Positions 1 to 9,407 of a DNA stretch of 64,000 nucleotides are shown piece after piece. Every line of letters starts with the position of its first letter. Within the stretch, counting starts at the first letter, position 1. A program made the position numbers and the translations under genes. The notes beneath the pieces are model-generated. The model saw only the letters and a program-made list of their open reading frames with translations, did not search any database and had not been told where the DNA came from. The DNA comes from an uncultured Muribaculaceae bacterium (GTDB lineage Bacteria > Bacteroidota > Bacteroidia > Bacteroidales > Muribaculaceae), in the NCBI GenBank assembly GCA_934636465.1, contig CAKUAR010000003.1:60698-124697 (forward strand), in the 5' to 3' direction.

Positions 1-812
1 CTGTACCACAGCAAGCCTGCAAGCACGCAGCACAACACGTTGTTGAGCAGCACGCCGCCTTTGCCATAGTCGCCCCAAGTCTTGTTCTTTTGGTTTTGAT
101 ACAGGCAGTAGAGCGCGTTGACAACAAATCCGCCCAGAGTCACAAGGAATGTGGCCGGAAGTGTCTTATACATGTCGGCTGTTTCGGGGAAGTTGATGTC
201 CTTGCCGAATTCCAGACCCACATTGAAGCAGCCGCTCATGAAGCCTGCCAAAAGGGCGATAGTGATGCCCTTGGGGAAGTTGAAGTCCTTAACGGCCTCT
301 TTCTTCTCCTCCTCGCTGAGCGAAGCCGACTTCATGCCGCCGGCCACACCTATTATGGCGATGCCGATGAGTGTAACCACCACGCCGGCTATCACGGCAA
401 ATGTGAGCGAGTCAAGAGCGTTGAGCTCCGGGAAGAAGATGTTGAGCAGCACAGGACCCATGATTGTGCCCAGACCGGCACAAGTGCCGAGAGCAACCGA
501 CTGGCCAAGTGCCACGCCGAGGTAGCGCATCGACAGGCCGAATGTCAGGCCGCCCACGCCCCACAGCGCACCAAACAGGATTGTCATCCACACGTTGAAT
601 GTGGGTGCTTGGGCAAACATCTCACACATGCTGTGGCCTGCGGGCGCTGCAAGTTGCATGCCCAGAAATGGGAACAGCAGATAGGCAAAGATGCCTTGAG
701 TGAGCCAGAAGCTTTCCCAGCTCCAATCCTTGACCTTGTTGTTGGGCACATAGAAGCTTGATTGGCAGAATGCGCCCACAGCAATAATCAATAAACCAAT
801 TACGATATCCAT
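1..812 (-). CDS. rhaT: L-rhamnose/proton symporter RhaT (3' end cut by window edge)
   Basis: Inner-membrane permease importing L-rhamnose with protons. The visible 270 residues start MDIVIGLLIIAVGAFCQSSF and show the family's hydrophobic segments, including a conserved stretch near residues 60-75 (FGALWGVGGLTFGLSMRYLG) and GVALGQSVALG after it. The RhaT family is about 340 residues, so roughly 70 C-terminal residues lie beyond the left edge. The ATG at 812 is the first in the frame. It is the last visible gene of a minus-strand run GH106, rhaB, rhaA, rhaT, with 71 bases between it and rhaA, so it is very probably co-transcribed and induced with the rhamnose genes. Confidence 0.93.
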   Translation of the reverse strand, partial: MDIVIGLLIIAVGAFCQSSFYVPNNKVKDWSWESFWLTQGIFAYLLFPFLGMQLAAPAGHSMCEMFAQAPTFNVWMTILFGALWGVGGLTFGLSMRYLGVALGQSVALGTCAGLGTIMGPVLLNIFFPELNALDSLTFAVIAGVVVTLIGIAIIGVAGGMKSASLSEEEKKEAVKDFNFPKGITIALLAGFMSGCFNVGLEFGKDINFPETADMYKTLPATFLVTLGGFVVNALYCLYQNQKNKTWGDYGKGGVLLNNVLCCVLAGLLWY

Positions 813-883
813 AATTTACTTTATGCTACGTGTTGAGTTTGGTAGTGTGTTAAAAAGTAGCTATTCTAAGCTGCAAGCCGAAA

Positions 884-2137
884 TTAGCCGCGCTTGATAG
901 TCACTTCCTTCTCATACTCCTCTACGGCAGCCAGGTAGTCTTCAGCAACAGGCACACCGTTCTTCAGGTTGAAGTAGTCATAAACTGCGCCCAGTGGCAG
1001 AGTCTTGGCTTCCTCAAGCAGAGCAAGGCGTTGGAACAACTTGCCTTCGTCCTCATATTTGCGCAATGTGGCCAGAGGCTCAAGCATAGCGTTCAAGAGG
1101 CACTTCTGTGCAGCGCGAACACCGATGATGTAAGCACCGATACGGTTGATTGAAGCGTCGAAGTAGTCGAGGCCGATGTGAGCACGGTCGAGAGCGCCGG
1201 CGCGAACGATTTCGCTGAACAGGTTGCGAGTGTTGTCGTCATACACTGTCACATGGTCAGAATCCCAGTGCATTGGGCGAGACACGTGGAGCATGAGCTC
1301 TGGAACATAGAGCAAGAGAGCTGAGATAGCGTCAGAAACGTTCTCAGTTGGCTCGTAGTGACCAGTGTCGAGAGTATAGATTACGTTGTTCTTAGCGCAG
1401 TAGCCAGTGTAGAAGTAGTTAGAACCCACAGTGAAGGCCTCAAGTCCGATGCCGAACAATTTAGCCTCAAGGCAAGACTTCATGTTAGGAAGTTTCTCGC
1501 TCAAAATCTCGTCGAGAGAGTTCTTCAAGATTTCACGATAGCGATATTTCTCCACAGTGTAGTCCTTAGAGCCGTCGTGAATCCAGATGTTCATGATACA
1601 TGGGTCGTTCTGATATTTACCCATGGCGTCGGCGATGCGGCGGCAGCGTTTTGTGTGCTCAATCCAGAAGTCGCGGATTTCCTTGTCAGGGTTGGCAAGA
1701 GTGAGGTTGCCGCTCTTTGGGTGAGAGAAGCTTGTAGAGTTGAAGTCGAGCTTCAAGTCGTTCTCCTTAGCCCATTGCATCCAGCCTTCAAATTGCTCCA
1801 CACTCACTTGGTCGCGGTCAACGATTTTGCCGTTGAACTCACCATAGATTTCGTGGAGGTTCAGACGATATGTACCTGCGAGCAGAGATTTCACTTTCAC
1901 GATGTCGGCGCGGAGTTCGTCGATGTTGCGTGCACGGCCTGGGTAGTTACCAGTTGACTGGATACCGCCTGAAGCAGCCTCGCCACGCTCAAAGCCAACC
2001 ACGTCGTCGGCCTGCCAGCAGTGCAGAGAGATAGGGGTCTTTTCGAGAGTCTCGATTACTTTGTCAGTGTCGATGCCAAATTCGGCATAGCGAGCTTTAG
2101 CTTCGGCATAAGCCTGCTTGATTTGTTCTTCTTTCAT
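884..2137 (-). CDS. rhaA: L-rhamnose isomerase
   Basis: Cytosolic metal-dependent aldose-ketose isomerase converting L-rhamnose to L-rhamnulose, the first step of rhamnose breakdown. The 417-residue product matches the usual RhaA length and is recognisable throughout (KTPISLHCWQADDVVGFE near the N terminus, then DFNSTSFSHPKSGNLTLANP, WIHDGSKDYTVEKYRYREIL and LDTGHYEPTENVSD, which carry metal-binding and catalytic residues of this fold). It starts at the ATG at 2137 and lies 48 bases after rhaB on the same strand. No truncation or odd insertion is seen. Confidence 0.96.
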   Translation of the reverse strand: MKEEQIKQAYAEAKARYAEFGIDTDKVIETLEKTPISLHCWQADDVVGFERGEAASGGIQSTGNYPGRARNIDELRADIVKVKSLLAGTYRLNLHEIYGEFNGKIVDRDQVSVEQFEGWMQWAKENDLKLDFNSTSFSHPKSGNLTLANPDKEIRDFWIEHTKRCRRIADAMGKYQNDPCIMNIWIHDGSKDYTVEKYRYREILKNSLDEILSEKLPNMKSCLEAKLFGIGLEAFTVGSNYFYTGYCAKNNVIYTLDTGHYEPTENVSDAISALLLYVPELMLHVSRPMHWDSDHVTVYDDNTRNLFSEIVRAGALDRAHIGLDYFDASINRIGAYIIGVRAAQKCLLNAMLEPLATLRKYEDEGKLFQRLALLEEAKTLPLGAVYDYFNLKNGVPVAEDYLAAVEEYEKEVTIKRG

Positions 2138-2185
2138 AATTTGTTTTAATATAGTTATTGCTGATTGATTGTTATTTTCTTCTCT

Positions 2186-3661
2186 TCATTTAGTTATCTC
2201 AAGATATTTCTTGTAGGCAGCGTCCCATTGCTGTTTGTCAGCTGGCTCAAATTCTTTAAGCTCAAGGCTGTTGGCAATGATTTCACGCATTTCCCAGATG
2301 TCTTTCACCAGACCGCCGGCCTTGGCTTGGAGCATCACGTTGCCAATGGCTGTGCCTTCTTGTGGACCTGCAAGCACCTTCACGCCGCAAGAGTTGGCAG
2401 TGAACTGGTCGAGGAACTCGTTCTTGGAGCCGCCGCCTATGATGTGCAGCACCTCGATTGGGAACGAGGCTATGTTTTGCAGATAAGAGAACACCTGACG
2501 GTAGCGCAGAGCCAGAGAGTCGAAGATGCAGCGGCAGATTTCGCCCACAGTGGTAGGCTTGCCCTCGCCGTGGTCCTCGCAGTAAGTCTGGATAGCCTCA
2601 ATCATAGAGCTTGGATTTGCGAAAATCGGGTCGTCGGGGTTGATGATGTATTTGAATGCCTCGCATGCCATGGCAGCCTCTTGAAGCTCTTTGTGCGATT
2701 TTTCGCGCACATCTTCCGGCCATTCTTTGCGGCAGCGCTCATAGAGCCACATTCCGCAGATGTTCTTCAAGAAGCGAGTAGTGCCGTCGATGCCGCCCTC
2801 GTTGGTGAAGTTGAGCTCATAGCTCTCCTTGTTGATGATAGCTTCTTTGGTCTCGATACCCATAAGGCTCCATGTGCCTGAGCTGAGGTATGCGAAGTTC
2901 TCGTCTTTAGCTGGCACTGCTGCCACTGCCGAGCCAGTGTCATGGCCGGCCACTGCAATCACTGGCACTGCGCCGAGGCCGGTGATCTTTTGCACCTCGT
3001 CGGTGAGCACGCCAATCACTGTGCCTGGGTTGACCATGCGGCCAAACTTGCTGCGGCTCAGGTTGAGGCTTGCGAGCAACTTCGGGTCGAGCTGCTTGGT
3101 GCGTGGGTCAAGAAGTTGGCTGGTAGAGGCGATTGTGTATTCGCACACCATGTTGCCAGTGAGCATGTAGCTCAAGCAGTCGGGCACGAACAAAATCTTT
3201 GCAGCGTTTTTGAGGGCTGTGTTGTCCTCAAGTTGCATTGCGTAGAGCTGGAACAGTGAGTTGAAGTTCATGAACTGAATGCCGGTGATGTCGTAAACCT
3301 CCGACTTCTTCACTTTCTTCTCAAAGAAGCTGTCCATCACGCCGAAGGTGTGAGGGTCGCGATAGGCGAGCGGGTTGCGCAAGATGGCACCGTCGGCACC
3401 TATGCACACGAAGTCCACGCCCCATGTGTCAATGCCGATAGAGTCAATTTTGATGCCGCGGTTTGCCACAGCTTTCAAGCCCTTGATGATTTCAAAATAC
3501 AGGGCATATATGTCCCAATAGAAATGTCCGTTGGTTTCAATGAGGTTATTGTCAAACCTTGTTATTTCTTCGAGTTCAAACTTGCCGTTGTCGAGTGTAC
3601 CCAAAATGGTGCGTCCGCTTGTTGCGCCAAGGTCAACGGCAAAATAATTAACTTTACTCAT
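2186..3661 (-). CDS. rhaB: L-rhamnulokinase (FGGY family)
   Basis: Phosphorylates L-rhamnulose to L-rhamnulose 1-phosphate using ATP. The N-terminal FGGY/ASKHA phosphate-binding loop is clear (YFAVDLGATSGRTILG), and a second nucleotide-binding part follows (AVAGHDTGSAVAAVP, then YLSSGTWSLMGIE; HIIGGGSKNEFLDQFTANS in the C-terminal half). I start at the ATG at 3661 (491 residues): an upstream start at 3718 would overlap the end of the GH106 gene and add a non-family leader. It sits between the rhamnosidase and rhaA. The aldolase and lactaldehyde steps that would complete the pathway are not in the window. Confidence 0.95.
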   Translation of the reverse strand: MSKVNYFAVDLGATSGRTILGTLDNGKFELEEITRFDNNLIETNGHFYWDIYALYFEIIKGLKAVANRGIKIDSIGIDTWGVDFVCIGADGAILRNPLAYRDPHTFGVMDSFFEKKVKKSEVYDITGIQFMNFNSLFQLYAMQLEDNTALKNAAKILFVPDCLSYMLTGNMVCEYTIASTSQLLDPRTKQLDPKLLASLNLSRSKFGRMVNPGTVIGVLTDEVQKITGLGAVPVIAVAGHDTGSAVAAVPAKDENFAYLSSGTWSLMGIETKEAIINKESYELNFTNEGGIDGTTRFLKNICGMWLYERCRKEWPEDVREKSHKELQEAAMACEAFKYIINPDDPIFANPSSMIEAIQTYCEDHGEGKPTTVGEICRCIFDSLALRYRQVFSYLQNIASFPIEVLHIIGGGSKNEFLDQFTANSCGVKVLAGPQEGTAIGNVMLQAKAGGLVKDIWEMREIIANSLELKEFEPADKQQWDAAYKKYLEITK

Positions 3662-3707
3662 ATCTTTCAGAATTATTTTTTTAACGTGTAAATATACGAT
3701 TTTTTTA

Positions 3708-6700
3708 TCATTTCTCAACTAAAATCTTCACCGGTCCTTGCAATCCTGATGGCTGTAGTGGAGAATTGGCCTTATATGTGCAGTGTGATACGGTGAGTTT
3801 GGCATTTTTCGGGTCAACCTTGTCGCCGATGAGGCGGTTGCAGAAGTTGTTGGCCACATCTATCTCGATGGTGTTCTTGCCTGCCTTCACGGCGCTTGTT
3901 ATGTCGATTGTGTATGGAGGAGTCCACACGCCGCCCACATATTTGCCGTTCACTTTCACCTTGCAGATGTTGTTCACCATGCCGAGGTCCACTTCTACCT
4001 TCTTGCCTGCAGGCACACTGGCCAGTGTAAATGTGTTGGTGTAGATGCCGTGACCGCCCATATATTTGATGTCGGGGTCGCTATACGATGTCCAGTCTTT
4101 CAGACCGTCCATATTGATGTTCTTGTTAAATCCGTAGTTGGTTGTGAGTTGCACGTTCCATTTGCCTTCTGGAGTTGCAGCCTCTTGCATCTGCGGATAG
4201 TTGAGGTCGGCGTTGAGCTCGTTGCTGCTGCTTGTGCCTGGTTTCTTGAACACGATAAATGCGCTCTCAAGTGGGGCAAGGCGCATAGGCACTGATGTTG
4301 TGCCATTGAACTGCACAAACGACTTGAGATCGCGCACAGAGCCGTCCATTGCGTTCCAAAGCTCTGGAATGCGGCCGTCGGTGCGGAATTGGGCAGTGAA
4401 CTCAACAGCTTTGTTGCTCTGGTTGGCCACGAAATAGATGTCTTGGCCAGCTTTTGTCATGTGGCAATAGAGCACGTCTTTTGCGCTTGCTCCAGCCAAG
4501 TTGAAGTCGGCCTTGATGTCAAACAACTCAAACACTTGCTCTATCGAGTAGCCGTTGAGCAGATAGCCCTTGCCAATCTTGTTGAATGTTGACTTGGCAG
4601 AAGTGTCTGTGCCCCACATCTCGTCGGCCAGAGCCTTAACTTCTTGGTCGCATTGTGGGTAGTTTTGCAAACTTGGAGAGTGCTCCGGACGTGGGCCGAG
4701 CACTATGGCGCCGTTTTCAATGAGTTTCTTGATGGCTTTGAGAGCCTCTGGGCGCATTGTCTTCGACGGTGGAAGCACGAGGAGCTTGTATTTGTTGCCA
4801 TAAGGCAATGAGAGCAGGTGGTCGTCGCTTGCAGTGAGGTTGTTTTCAATCACGTCGGCGTTGATGAAGTCATATTGGCAGCCGGTAGGAATTGCTGGCT
4901 CCACAAGACCTGTCATCACAGGAGCGTCCTCGCCGATGAAATATGCCACGTCGGCCACATAGGTGCCTTGCTGGAGCAGCAGGTTGCAGCGCTTCAGATA
5001 GGTGGTGAACAGGCCGAGCTGGTTATACCATGTGTTCTTGCGGTTGAACTCGTTGCCAAACCAAGGAATTATGTCGGGAATCACGTTCTCGTTGCGTTGT
5101 GACACATACACGTGCAGCAGTGAGTTGTTGATACCCTCGGTGAAGAAGAGGTCGCCGCGCTGCTTCATGTTGCGTGGGCTGCGGGCAAATTCTTGGCCTC
5201 CTGAAGTGAATGACTCAGCAGAGATTTTCCCTTTGCCATAGATGTGGCCGGTAGATGATGCAGAGCGGTTCTCTATGTCGCCAAGGCTGCCTTCACTCCA
5301 GTATTCACCAGCCACCTCGCCGCTCTTGCTTCCATACTGCAGGAACTCGCCCGGGAATCCCCAGTGGCCGTAAGACTCAAGCCAGGTGTGCTTGCCGTCT
5401 TTTTCAGAAATTTCGTTCATTGCTCCTATGTTGTCGTAGGCCAGACGGTCGGCAATCATGCGGCGCAGGTCCCAAAGAAAACGCTCGCTCTTGTCACCGC
5501 TGCCCACTACAGTTCCGCTATAGGTGAGCAGATAAGGAGTGGGGTCGTAGCCAAAATGGCTCTTGAAATATTCAAAGAAGTCATCGCCAAAGTTTTGGGT
5601 GGCAGTTTCATAGCTGTCGCACACCACCACTTTCCAGGTTTTGCGGTCGGCTGCCGGAATGCGTTTCATCACGGCACCCATATAGGCGTTGTAGTGCTCT
5701 TGCAGAGCCTTGCGGTTCCAGCGGTCAACCTCAAGTCCCTGTCCGTCCTCTGGGAACGCGGGTGAGCAGAGAATGCCGGTTGGAGCCATGTAAGTGCGTA
5801 CTATTGTCCAGTTGCCTTCAGGTGCGTCCCAAGTGAAATTGTCGCCCTTTAGGTTGGCTGTCAGGTCGAGAATGTCTTTCGGGTCAACCACTTCGTCTTT
5901 GCTGTAGTTTTCCTCGGTGGCCCACTTGTAGTCGTGCCAGTAGGGTAGCGGCACTTGGTGCATGCGGGCGAGAACCTTCTCGGAGTAGCGGCTCACCATA
6001 GGCTCTGCCGACACTTGCACACCGCGCAGTGTGGCTTCCTTGTTCACGCCTGTGAACACGAGGCGAATGTCTTGACCCTTAACGTCGGCTATACCCTCGG
6101 TGATAGGAGCGTAGGGGTCGTAGCCGGTGTTCTTGTTCATGTTGGTGCGGTTGATGTTGAAAGCCTTTACTTCACGGTAATTGCCGTTTTCTTTCACTTG
6201 CACCGACACGTTGCACGAGAGCACGCTGTTGGCGAAAATCTGCACTGAGCGCAGTGTGAAGTCGCTGTTGTTTGCCTTTATGTCGAGAGTGGCCTTGTCG
6301 CCTGTGATTTTTGCCACGGTTTTGGCATTGCCGTCGAAGAGGGCATCAACGTTTTCTATTCCGTCGGCTGTGTAGCTTGCCGAGGCGTTGTTGAGCAGTG
6401 CGTCAGCAAACTTGTTTTTGTAGGCAAGCACTTTCACGTTGCTCAAGAAGCCCTGTGGGTGGTCGAAAGTAAACGACACTTTGCTGCCGCCTTTCACGTA
6501 TGCGCGTTGCGAGCCGAGGTATCTCATTGACTCTTCTGGTTTCACCCATTTGCCGCCCATGTGGCTCCAGCCCGGACCGTTGAATATGCCGATTTCGATA
6601 TTTTCTTTGGTAGCTGTCTTGAGAGCTGCGTGGAGAATGTTCCACCACTCTTTCGACATGAAGCGCACTTTGCCTTTTGGCACTTCGCTTTCTTCAAGAC

Positions 6701-6929
6701 CTTGAATGCCGATGAAAGCGCGGTTGATGCCTTGCTCTTTCATCGTCTTAAGGTCATTGATAACTCCTTGCTTGCTGATGTTGCCCGAAAGCCAATACCA
6801 GTAGCAAGAGGTCTGGACATCAGCCGGCGACTTGAATGTGGATTCAAGCTGGGGTGTCTGGGCATTCAAACCAAGGGCTGACAACCCAAGGATTCCAATG
6901 CCAAACGCTGCTTTTACAATTGTTCTCAT
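3708..6929 (-). CDS. Secreted glycoside hydrolase family 106 alpha-L-rhamnosidase
   Basis: 1073 residues with a signal peptide (residues 1-23, ending LGLNAQ) and no lipobox. The body matches the GH106 type known from Bacteroides rhamnogalacturonan enzymes: an N-terminal segment with SCYWYWLSGNISKQGVINDL and GIFNGPGWSHMGGKWVKPEE, a catalytic barrel with Glu-bearing stretches (VVCDSYETATQNFGDDF, ESYGHWGFPGEF, SFTSGGQEFARSPRNMK), and a C-terminal galactose-binding-like sandwich (VEVDLGMVNNICKVKVNGK) . It should release terminal alpha-L-rhamnose outside the cytoplasm, feeding RhaT, RhaA and RhaB encoded directly behind it. I cannot assign the two catalytic Glu by number without an alignment. It is the first gene of the unit. 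Confidence 0.9.
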   Translation of the reverse strand: MRTIVKAAFGIGILGLSALGLNAQTPQLESTFKSPADVQTSCYWYWLSGNISKQGVINDLKTMKEQGINRAFIGIQGLEESEVPKGKVRFMSKEWWNILHAALKTATKENIEIGIFNGPGWSHMGGKWVKPEESMRYLGSQRAYVKGGSKVSFTFDHPQGFLSNVKVLAYKNKFADALLNNASASYTADGIENVDALFDGNAKTVAKITGDKATLDIKANNSDFTLRSVQIFANSVLSCNVSVQVKENGNYREVKAFNINRTNMNKNTGYDPYAPITEGIADVKGQDIRLVFTGVNKEATLRGVQVSAEPMVSRYSEKVLARMHQVPLPYWHDYKWATEENYSKDEVVDPKDILDLTANLKGDNFTWDAPEGNWTIVRTYMAPTGILCSPAFPEDGQGLEVDRWNRKALQEHYNAYMGAVMKRIPAADRKTWKVVVCDSYETATQNFGDDFFEYFKSHFGYDPTPYLLTYSGTVVGSGDKSERFLWDLRRMIADRLAYDNIGAMNEISEKDGKHTWLESYGHWGFPGEFLQYGSKSGEVAGEYWSEGSLGDIENRSASSTGHIYGKGKISAESFTSGGQEFARSPRNMKQRGDLFFTEGINNSLLHVYVSQRNENVIPDIIPWFGNEFNRKNTWYNQLGLFTTYLKRCNLLLQQGTYVADVAYFIGEDAPVMTGLVEPAIPTGCQYDFINADVIENNLTASDDHLLSLPYGNKYKLLVLPPSKTMRPEALKAIKKLIENGAIVLGPRPEHSPSLQNYPQCDQEVKALADEMWGTDTSAKSTFNKIGKGYLLNGYSIEQVFELFDIKADFNLAGASAKDVLYCHMTKAGQDIYFVANQSNKAVEFTAQFRTDGRIPELWNAMDGSVRDLKSFVQFNGTTSVPMRLAPLESAFIVFKKPGTSSSNELNADLNYPQMQEAATPEGKWNVQLTTNYGFNKNINMDGLKDWTSYSDPDIKYMGGHGIYTNTFTLASVPAGKKVEVDLGMVNNICKVKVNGKYVGGVWTPPYTIDITSAVKAGKNTIEIDVANNFCNRLIGDKVDPKNAKLTVSHCTYKANSPLQPSGLQGPVKILVEK

Positions 6930-7023
6930 TTGATGTTAACGTATATTTGTTTTTCTTGTTTTTATCCGGCAGGAGTCTGTGGCTCAGTGGCGGAACGTGG
7001 GTAGAGGTGTGTTGCCGCAAGGG

Positions 7024-7056
7024 CAAAGTACACCCTATAGGCATTCATTTAGCAAA
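7024..7056 (-). promoter_or_regulatory. Candidate Bacteroidetes-type promoter of the rhamnose operon
   Basis: On the minus strand a TTTG (7053-7056) is followed after 22 bases by TACTTTG (7024-7030), close to the TTTG/TAnnTTTG consensus but one base short in the -7 element. It would give a leader of roughly 90 bases before the GH106 start. No regulator gene or clear operator is visible here. Confidence 0.4.
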
Positions 7057-7178
7057 TTTAATCAATATAGTGGGATTATTTGGTTGTAAAGTGTTAAAAT
7101 TATGATTGTGAGCGGTGGTATTGATGAATTTTTTCCTTAATATTGCGGTTGCGCAGGCTTGCAGAGCGTGTTTTCCCG

Positions 7179-7850
7179 TTACAGTTTCATTCCAGTCATT
7201 CGGGCGAGGGTGAATATGGCTTCCCGGCCCTCGTTCATGAGCAGGTCTATTATGCTTAGCCGTGGGCGGAAACCGCCATTGCCACTCCACATCTGGTAAT
7301 ATGGCACATCGGCTATGGGCAGGGTGTCGGGTTTCTTCCCGGCTATTTTGCCGCGCAGGTCTATCACATCGGAGCTTGTAGCTTCCTCGTGGCTAACTGG
7401 CCTTGTCTCAAAGCATATTGGCAAGTCGAGAAATTCGGTTATCATGGTCTGCATCTGGGTGTTGAAGTCGATGAGATGGTGCTGGTTTCCGTTGATTACT
7501 GCCGCCAGGTCGTCGGCGGCATAGTCGAAATATGGCGACTTCCCGTAAGCCGAGAACAATGCCCCCCAGTGCAAGTGACGCCAGTTGGCGTGTTCCGAAA
7601 TCAGCACGTCGGCCATGGGCACAGGCAGCGAGTTGGTTGAGCCAACAAGCGGCACTGTGAGTTTTTGCACGCCGTTTGGGCCGTCAACCTCGTAGCGGTG
7701 GTGGCTGTGGCGCAGAGGCAGATGCGTTTCGCCGCTGTCCACAATCACCTTGCTCGCTGTGAGCATGGCGGCATAGCAGCGCACGCTTGCCGCGCAGCAG
7801 CTGCCCACTATCAGCGCTTTGCGTTGTGGGTTGAATAGCTGCTCCGCCAT
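7179..7850 (-). CDS. WbqC-like family protein
   Basis: 223 residues resembling the WbqC-like family, which has no firmly settled reaction. Recognisable parts are the CAASVRCYAAMLTASKVIVDSGE start, the RYEVDGPNGVQKLTVPLVG strand region, and NWRHLHWGALFSAYGKSPYF, a signature of this family. The ATG at 7850 follows the signal-peptidase stop with one base between (TGATATG), so translation is probably coupled and the upstream start at 7907 is unlikely. The lepB-wbqC pairing is common in Bacteroidales. Function remains unknown beyond family membership. Confidence 0.85.
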   Translation of the reverse strand: MAEQLFNPQRKALIVGSCCAASVRCYAAMLTASKVIVDSGETHLPLRHSHHRYEVDGPNGVQKLTVPLVGSTNSLPVPMADVLISEHANWRHLHWGALFSAYGKSPYFDYAADDLAAVINGNQHHLIDFNTQMQTMITEFLDLPICFETRPVSHEEATSSDVIDLRGKIAGKKPDTLPIADVPYYQMWSGNGGFRPRLSIIDLLMNEGREAIFTLARMTGMKL

Positions 7851-7851
7851 A

Positions 7852-9294
7852 TCATTTGTCGGGGTTGGCGTCGATAAACATGCGGTTCCAGCGTATCTTG
7901 CCGCCAAAGAGGCTCTTGTCTTTGTTGAGCGATATAATCACAAACATTGGCGTGCCCACTATGTGGTCTTCGGGCACGAAGCCCCAGAAGCGGGAGTCAA
8001 GCGAATTGTCGCGGTTGTCACCCATCATCCAGTAGTAGTCCATCTTGAATGTGTAGCTCGATGCCGGCTTGCCATTGATTAAAATCTGGTTGCCGCGCAC
8101 CTCAAGGCTGTTGTCCTCATAGTTCTTGATGCAACGCGAGTAGAGTGGCAGGTTTGCCGTGGTCAGTCTCACGGTCATGCCTTTTTTCGGAATTGTGATA
8201 GGGCCGTAGTTGGTGTGTGTCCAGCCATAGTTCGCATCTATTGGATATGTAAACTCGGCCTCGGCATTGGCTTCCTCCGGGCTGTTAAACCGCCAGCGTT
8301 CTATCATGTTGACCCACTTATAGGCTTTGAGCTGCTTTATCATGTCGGCAGTGAGTGGCAACACATAGTCGGGGGCGTTGCCGTGGCGGTCTTCCACGTT
8401 GATGCCCAGCTGGTCATACACATCGTCGGTGATTTGAGTGCCGTCGGTCTGCACATAGTAGAAATATTGCACATTTTTTGGCTCCGGCAGCACACGGCCG
8501 TTGATATAAATCTTGTTGTCAACTATTTTCAGGGTTTCTCCAGGCAGACCTATGCAGCGCTTCACATAGTTGTCGCGGCGGTCAACCGGGCGATATATTA
8601 TGTCGCCATATTTGGCCTTGTTGGTCCACACTTCGTTGCGGCCCACTTCTTTCACGAGCGTGTAGTAGTCGGGGTTGGGGCAGGCGGTGGCCACGGTGTC
8701 GCCGGCAGGGAAGTTAAACACCACTATGTCAAATCGCTCCACATTGCGCACACCCTTCAGGCGGTGATACGCAAACTGCGGATTTCCCAGATAGCTCTTG
8801 CAGCCCAGTATGGGCAGCGTGTTTTGGGCGAGAGGGAAATGGATTGGCGTCTGCGGCACGCGAGGGCCATACACCATCTTGTTGACCCACAAGAAGTCGC
8901 CAGTGAGCAGTGTCTTCTCGAGCGACGACGACGGTATCTGGTAGTTCTGACCCACAAACACAAACAAGAAGTAAACGAGCACCAGGGCATACACTATGGC
9001 GTCAACCCAGCTCATCACCGTGCGCACGGCCGCGCTCTTCACGTGCTTCCACCACGTCCAGGGCACAAACTGCGTGAGATATATGTCGGCGAGCAAAATC
9101 CATGCCGGCAGCACCCAGGGGTTGCCGAGCCATATCACCCAAGCCACAAAAATCACCGACACTATGCCGAAGCGCACCCAGCGCGTTGTCTTCACGTGCG
9201 CCAGCCTCTCCTTCAGAGAGCCGTGCTGCATGGTGTCTGCATTGCTGTTTTCAGCCGTCTTGAGATTATCTTGTTGAGTTGTGTAGTTGTCCAT
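7852..9294 (-). CDS. lepB: Signal peptidase I (long Bacteroidetes form)
   Basis: Membrane-bound Ser/Lys protease removing signal peptides from exported proteins. With the ATG at 9294 it has 480 residues. Hydrophobic segments lie near residues 42-78 and 95-117. The Ser motif is IPSSSLEKTLLTGD (catalytic Ser about 124), the Lys motif is DNYVKRCIGLPGETL (Lys about 245), and the conserved GDNRDNSLDSRFWG box is near the C terminus. The roughly 160 residues between Lys and GDNRDNS make it longer than E. coli LepB, as is usual in this phylum. A TTG start at 9321 is rejected because a TATTTTTG -7 box (9319-9326) overlaps it. It is coupled to the WbqC-like gene. Confidence 0.94.
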   Translation of the reverse strand: MDNYTTQQDNLKTAENSNADTMQHGSLKERLAHVKTTRWVRFGIVSVIFVAWVIWLGNPWVLPAWILLADIYLTQFVPWTWWKHVKSAAVRTVMSWVDAIVYALVLVYFLFVFVGQNYQIPSSSLEKTLLTGDFLWVNKMVYGPRVPQTPIHFPLAQNTLPILGCKSYLGNPQFAYHRLKGVRNVERFDIVVFNFPAGDTVATACPNPDYYTLVKEVGRNEVWTNKAKYGDIIYRPVDRRDNYVKRCIGLPGETLKIVDNKIYINGRVLPEPKNVQYFYYVQTDGTQITDDVYDQLGINVEDRHGNAPDYVLPLTADMIKQLKAYKWVNMIERWRFNSPEEANAEAEFTYPIDANYGWTHTNYGPITIPKKGMTVRLTTANLPLYSRCIKNYEDNSLEVRGNQILINGKPASSYTFKMDYYWMMGDNRDNSLDSRFWGFVPEDHIVGTPMFVIISLNKDKSLFGGKIRWNRMFIDANPDK

Positions 9295-9318
9295 AATTTG
9301 ATGAGAAATATTTCTTTG

Positions 9319-9326
9319 CAAAAATA
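9319..9326 (-). promoter_or_regulatory. Candidate -7 box for lepB
   Basis: TATTTTTG on the minus strand fits TAnnTTTG and lies 25 bases before the lepB ATG. No good TTTG is seen at the matching -33 distance, so this is only a partial promoter match. Confidence 0.4.
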
Positions 9327-9398
9327 CTTAAAATAAATGAATGCGCTGCATTTTCGCCCAACACCTTGCCCGATTTTAGTTTTATTGTGAAAGTTTTG

Positions 9399-9406
9399 TA
9401 ATTTTG
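9399..9406 (+). promoter_or_regulatory. -7 box directly before the HAD-kinase-MBL unit
   Basis: TAATTTTG fits TAnnTTTG and ends one base before the first ATG of the HAD gene. Transcription would be expected to start around 9412-9414, so the message may be leaderless. The -33 element is weak. Confidence 0.4.
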
Positions 9407-9407
9407 C

